64,000 nucleotides of DNA from NCBI GenBank assembly GCA_965238305.1, contig CBDEHK010000001.1, positions 2,728,001-2,792,000 on the forward strand, written 5' to 3'. The DNA is from CBDCGJ01 sp965238305 (GTDB lineage Bacteria; Pseudomonadota; Alphaproteobacteria; GCA-2731375). Positions 62,845-64,000 of this stretch are shown here, piece by piece. A model generated the notes under the pieces. That model was not told the DNA's origin. It did no database searches and saw nothing but the letters and a program-made list of their open reading frames with translations. The number at the start of each line of letters is the position of its first letter. Within the stretch, counting starts at the first letter, position 1. Made by a program: the position numbers and the translations under genes.

Positions 62845-64000
62845 ATGAATTACGAGAAGATTTTCGCCGATAAAATCGCTGACATTCAATCCGAAGGCCG
62901 TTATCGGGTTTTTGCTGAATTGTCGCGCGAACGGGGAAACTTTCCGCATGCGACTTGGCACAAAAACGGCGAAGAACTATCGGTCCGCGTATGGTGTTCC
63001 AACGATTATCTTGGCATGGGCCAGCATCCGGATGTCATCGCGGCGATGCATCAGGCATTGGACGAAGTTGGGGCCGGCTCCGGTGGCACACGAAATATCT
63101 CCGGGACCAATCATTATCATGTTTTGCTGGAACGCGAGCTCGCCGATTTGCACCAGAAGGAAGCGGCGCTGATTTTCACCTCTGGTTATATCTCCAATGA
63201 AGCAACCTTATCGACGATGGGGAAGTTAATGCCCGGTTGCATCATCTTTTCTGACGAATTGAATCATGCCTCGATGATCGAAGGCATTCGACACGGCAAT
63301 TGTGCCAAAAAAATTTGGCGCCACAATGATGTATCGCATTTAGAAGAGCTGCTCGCTGAAGCGGACCCGGATGCGCCCAAGCTTATCGCATTTGAATCGG
63401 TTTATTCGATGGATGGCGACATCGCCCCAATTGCGGAAATTTGCGATCTAGCGGACAAATACAATGCCCTGACTTATTTGGATGAAGTTCATGCCGTTGG
63501 TCTCTATGGCCCGCGCGGCGGTGGCATCGCCGAACGCGAAGGGTTAATGCATCGTCTCGACATCATTGAAGGGACATTGGCCAAGGCTTACGGCGTGATG
63601 GGTGGTTTCATTACAAGCAGCCAAAACCTTGTCGACTGCATTCGAAGTTTCGCCCAAAGTTTTATATTTTCCACCTCTTTATCGCCGGTATTGGCAGCCG
63701 GTGCGTTGGCGAGTGTGCGTCATCTGAAAGCGTCGACGATTGAGCGGCAGGAACATCAAAAACGTGCGACACGACTAAAAACATTGCTGCGGGAAGCCGA
63801 GTTGCCGGTCATGGATTCACAGAGCCACATCGTTCCTGTCATGGTTGGCGATCCGATATTGTGTAAATTGGCGTCTGATAAGTTGTTGGAAGAACACGGC
63901 ATTTATGTCCAACCGATCAATTATCCGACCGTGCCAAAGGGGACAGAGCGGTTGCGATTTACACCGACACCATTCCACAATGATGATATGTTGAGAGAAT
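62845..64000 (+). CDS. hemA: 5-aminolevulinate synthase, partial (continues past window)
   Basis: The first 385 codons of ALA synthase, the Shemin-pathway enzyme joining glycine and succinyl-CoA in Alphaproteobacteria. Features are VWCSNDYLGMGQHP, the GAGSGGTRNISGTNHYH substrate loop, YLDEVHAVGLYGPRGGGIAERE around the PLP-binding aspartate and histidine, and the Schiff-base lysine in GTLAKAYGVMGGFI. The end at LRFTPTPFHND shows that only about 20 residues are missing. AAGGAA lies 8 bases before ATG 62845. Divergent from gcdH. Confidence 0.94.
   Translation, partial: MNYEKIFADKIADIQSEGRYRVFAELSRERGNFPHATWHKNGEELSVRVWCSNDYLGMGQHPDVIAAMHQALDEVGAGSGGTRNISGTNHYHVLLERELADLHQKEAALIFTSGYISNEATLSTMGKLMPGCIIFSDELNHASMIEGIRHGNCAKKIWRHNDVSHLEELLAEADPDAPKLIAFESVYSMDGDIAPIAEICDLADKYNALTYLDEVHAVGLYGPRGGGIAEREGLMHRLDIIEGTLAKAYGVMGGFITSSQNLVDCIRSFAQSFIFSTSLSPVLAAGALASVRHLKASTIERQEHQKRATRLKTLLREAELPVMDSQSHIVPVMVGDPILCKLASDKLLEEHGIYVQPINYPTVPKGTERLRFTPTPFHNDDMLRE

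Noticed and set aside
1..64000. CRISPR arrays, tRNA/rRNA genes, insertion sequences, phage or toxin-antitoxin modules
   Set aside because: Intergenic regions were read for repeats, cloverleaf-like sequences and transposase motifs; none was convincing.

Overview
The window reads as a contiguous piece of an alphaproteobacterial chromosome with roughly half G+C. The evidence is gene content and order. The run dapA, smpB, rpoZ, rsh (relA/spoT), DUF2062, pdxJ, acpS, lepB, rnc, era, recO, parC is typical of Rhodospirillales-like Alphaproteobacteria. Also present are an alpha-type hemA (5-aminolevulinate synthase), an LdtR-like MarR regulator, type-2 lumazine synthase behind an FMN riboswitch, and Bpt leucyltransferase. 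No tRNA, rRNA, CRISPR array, insertion sequence or prophage was seen.

Layout. 1-7.3 kb: edge of a DMT permease, a CpdA-like phosphodiesterase, a TfoX-N protein, an unrecognised protein, then a polar amino-acid ABC transporter locus. Its ATPase is broken, and an EtfB-type lysine methyltransferase sits inside the cluster. 7.3-23 kb: accessory metabolism, including a luciferase-like monooxygenase, HD protein, two MFS transporters, glutathione-dependent formaldehyde dehydrogenase, a SET-domain-like protein, a TRAP transporter with a class II aldolase, a CaiB-type CoA transferase, a HAD/hydrolase/dehydratase operon and a lytic transglycosylase. 23-45 kb: the conserved housekeeping block, interrupted by TraB/GumN proteins (three in the window, one frameshifted), UDGb, a NYN protein, an AlkX/YcaQ-like glycosylase, a CitE-like lyase and an AlkD-like protein. 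45-64 kb: acyl-CoA ligase and creatininase, ribH2, bpt, an SLC13 permease, ilvA, flavin reductase, motAB, RDD protein, a valine-catabolic operon, LdtR-like regulator, DMT permease, gcdH and the start of hemA.

How genes work together. 55.7-59.8 kb encodes isobutyryl-CoA dehydrogenase, 3-hydroxyisobutyryl-CoA hydrolase and 3-hydroxyisobutyrate dehydrogenase, three consecutive steps of valine breakdown; gcdH adds lysine/tryptophan breakdown. Together with the amino-acid ABC and TRAP importers this suggests an aerobic heterotroph living on amino acids and organic acids, motile by flagella.

Three genes appear damaged. The ABC ATPase (2806-3181) lost about 130 codons and carries a perfect 38-bp palindrome exactly at the junction. 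One of two tandem TraB/GumN genes (38939-39924) has a single-base frameshift. The LdtR-like gene (59877-60359) has an in-frame TGA at codon 15. Each could be a real mutation or a sequencing/assembly fault. The palindrome-deletion junction and the SET-like protein at 10.6-11.8 kb are the most unusual items. I did not find a clearly new multi-gene system.
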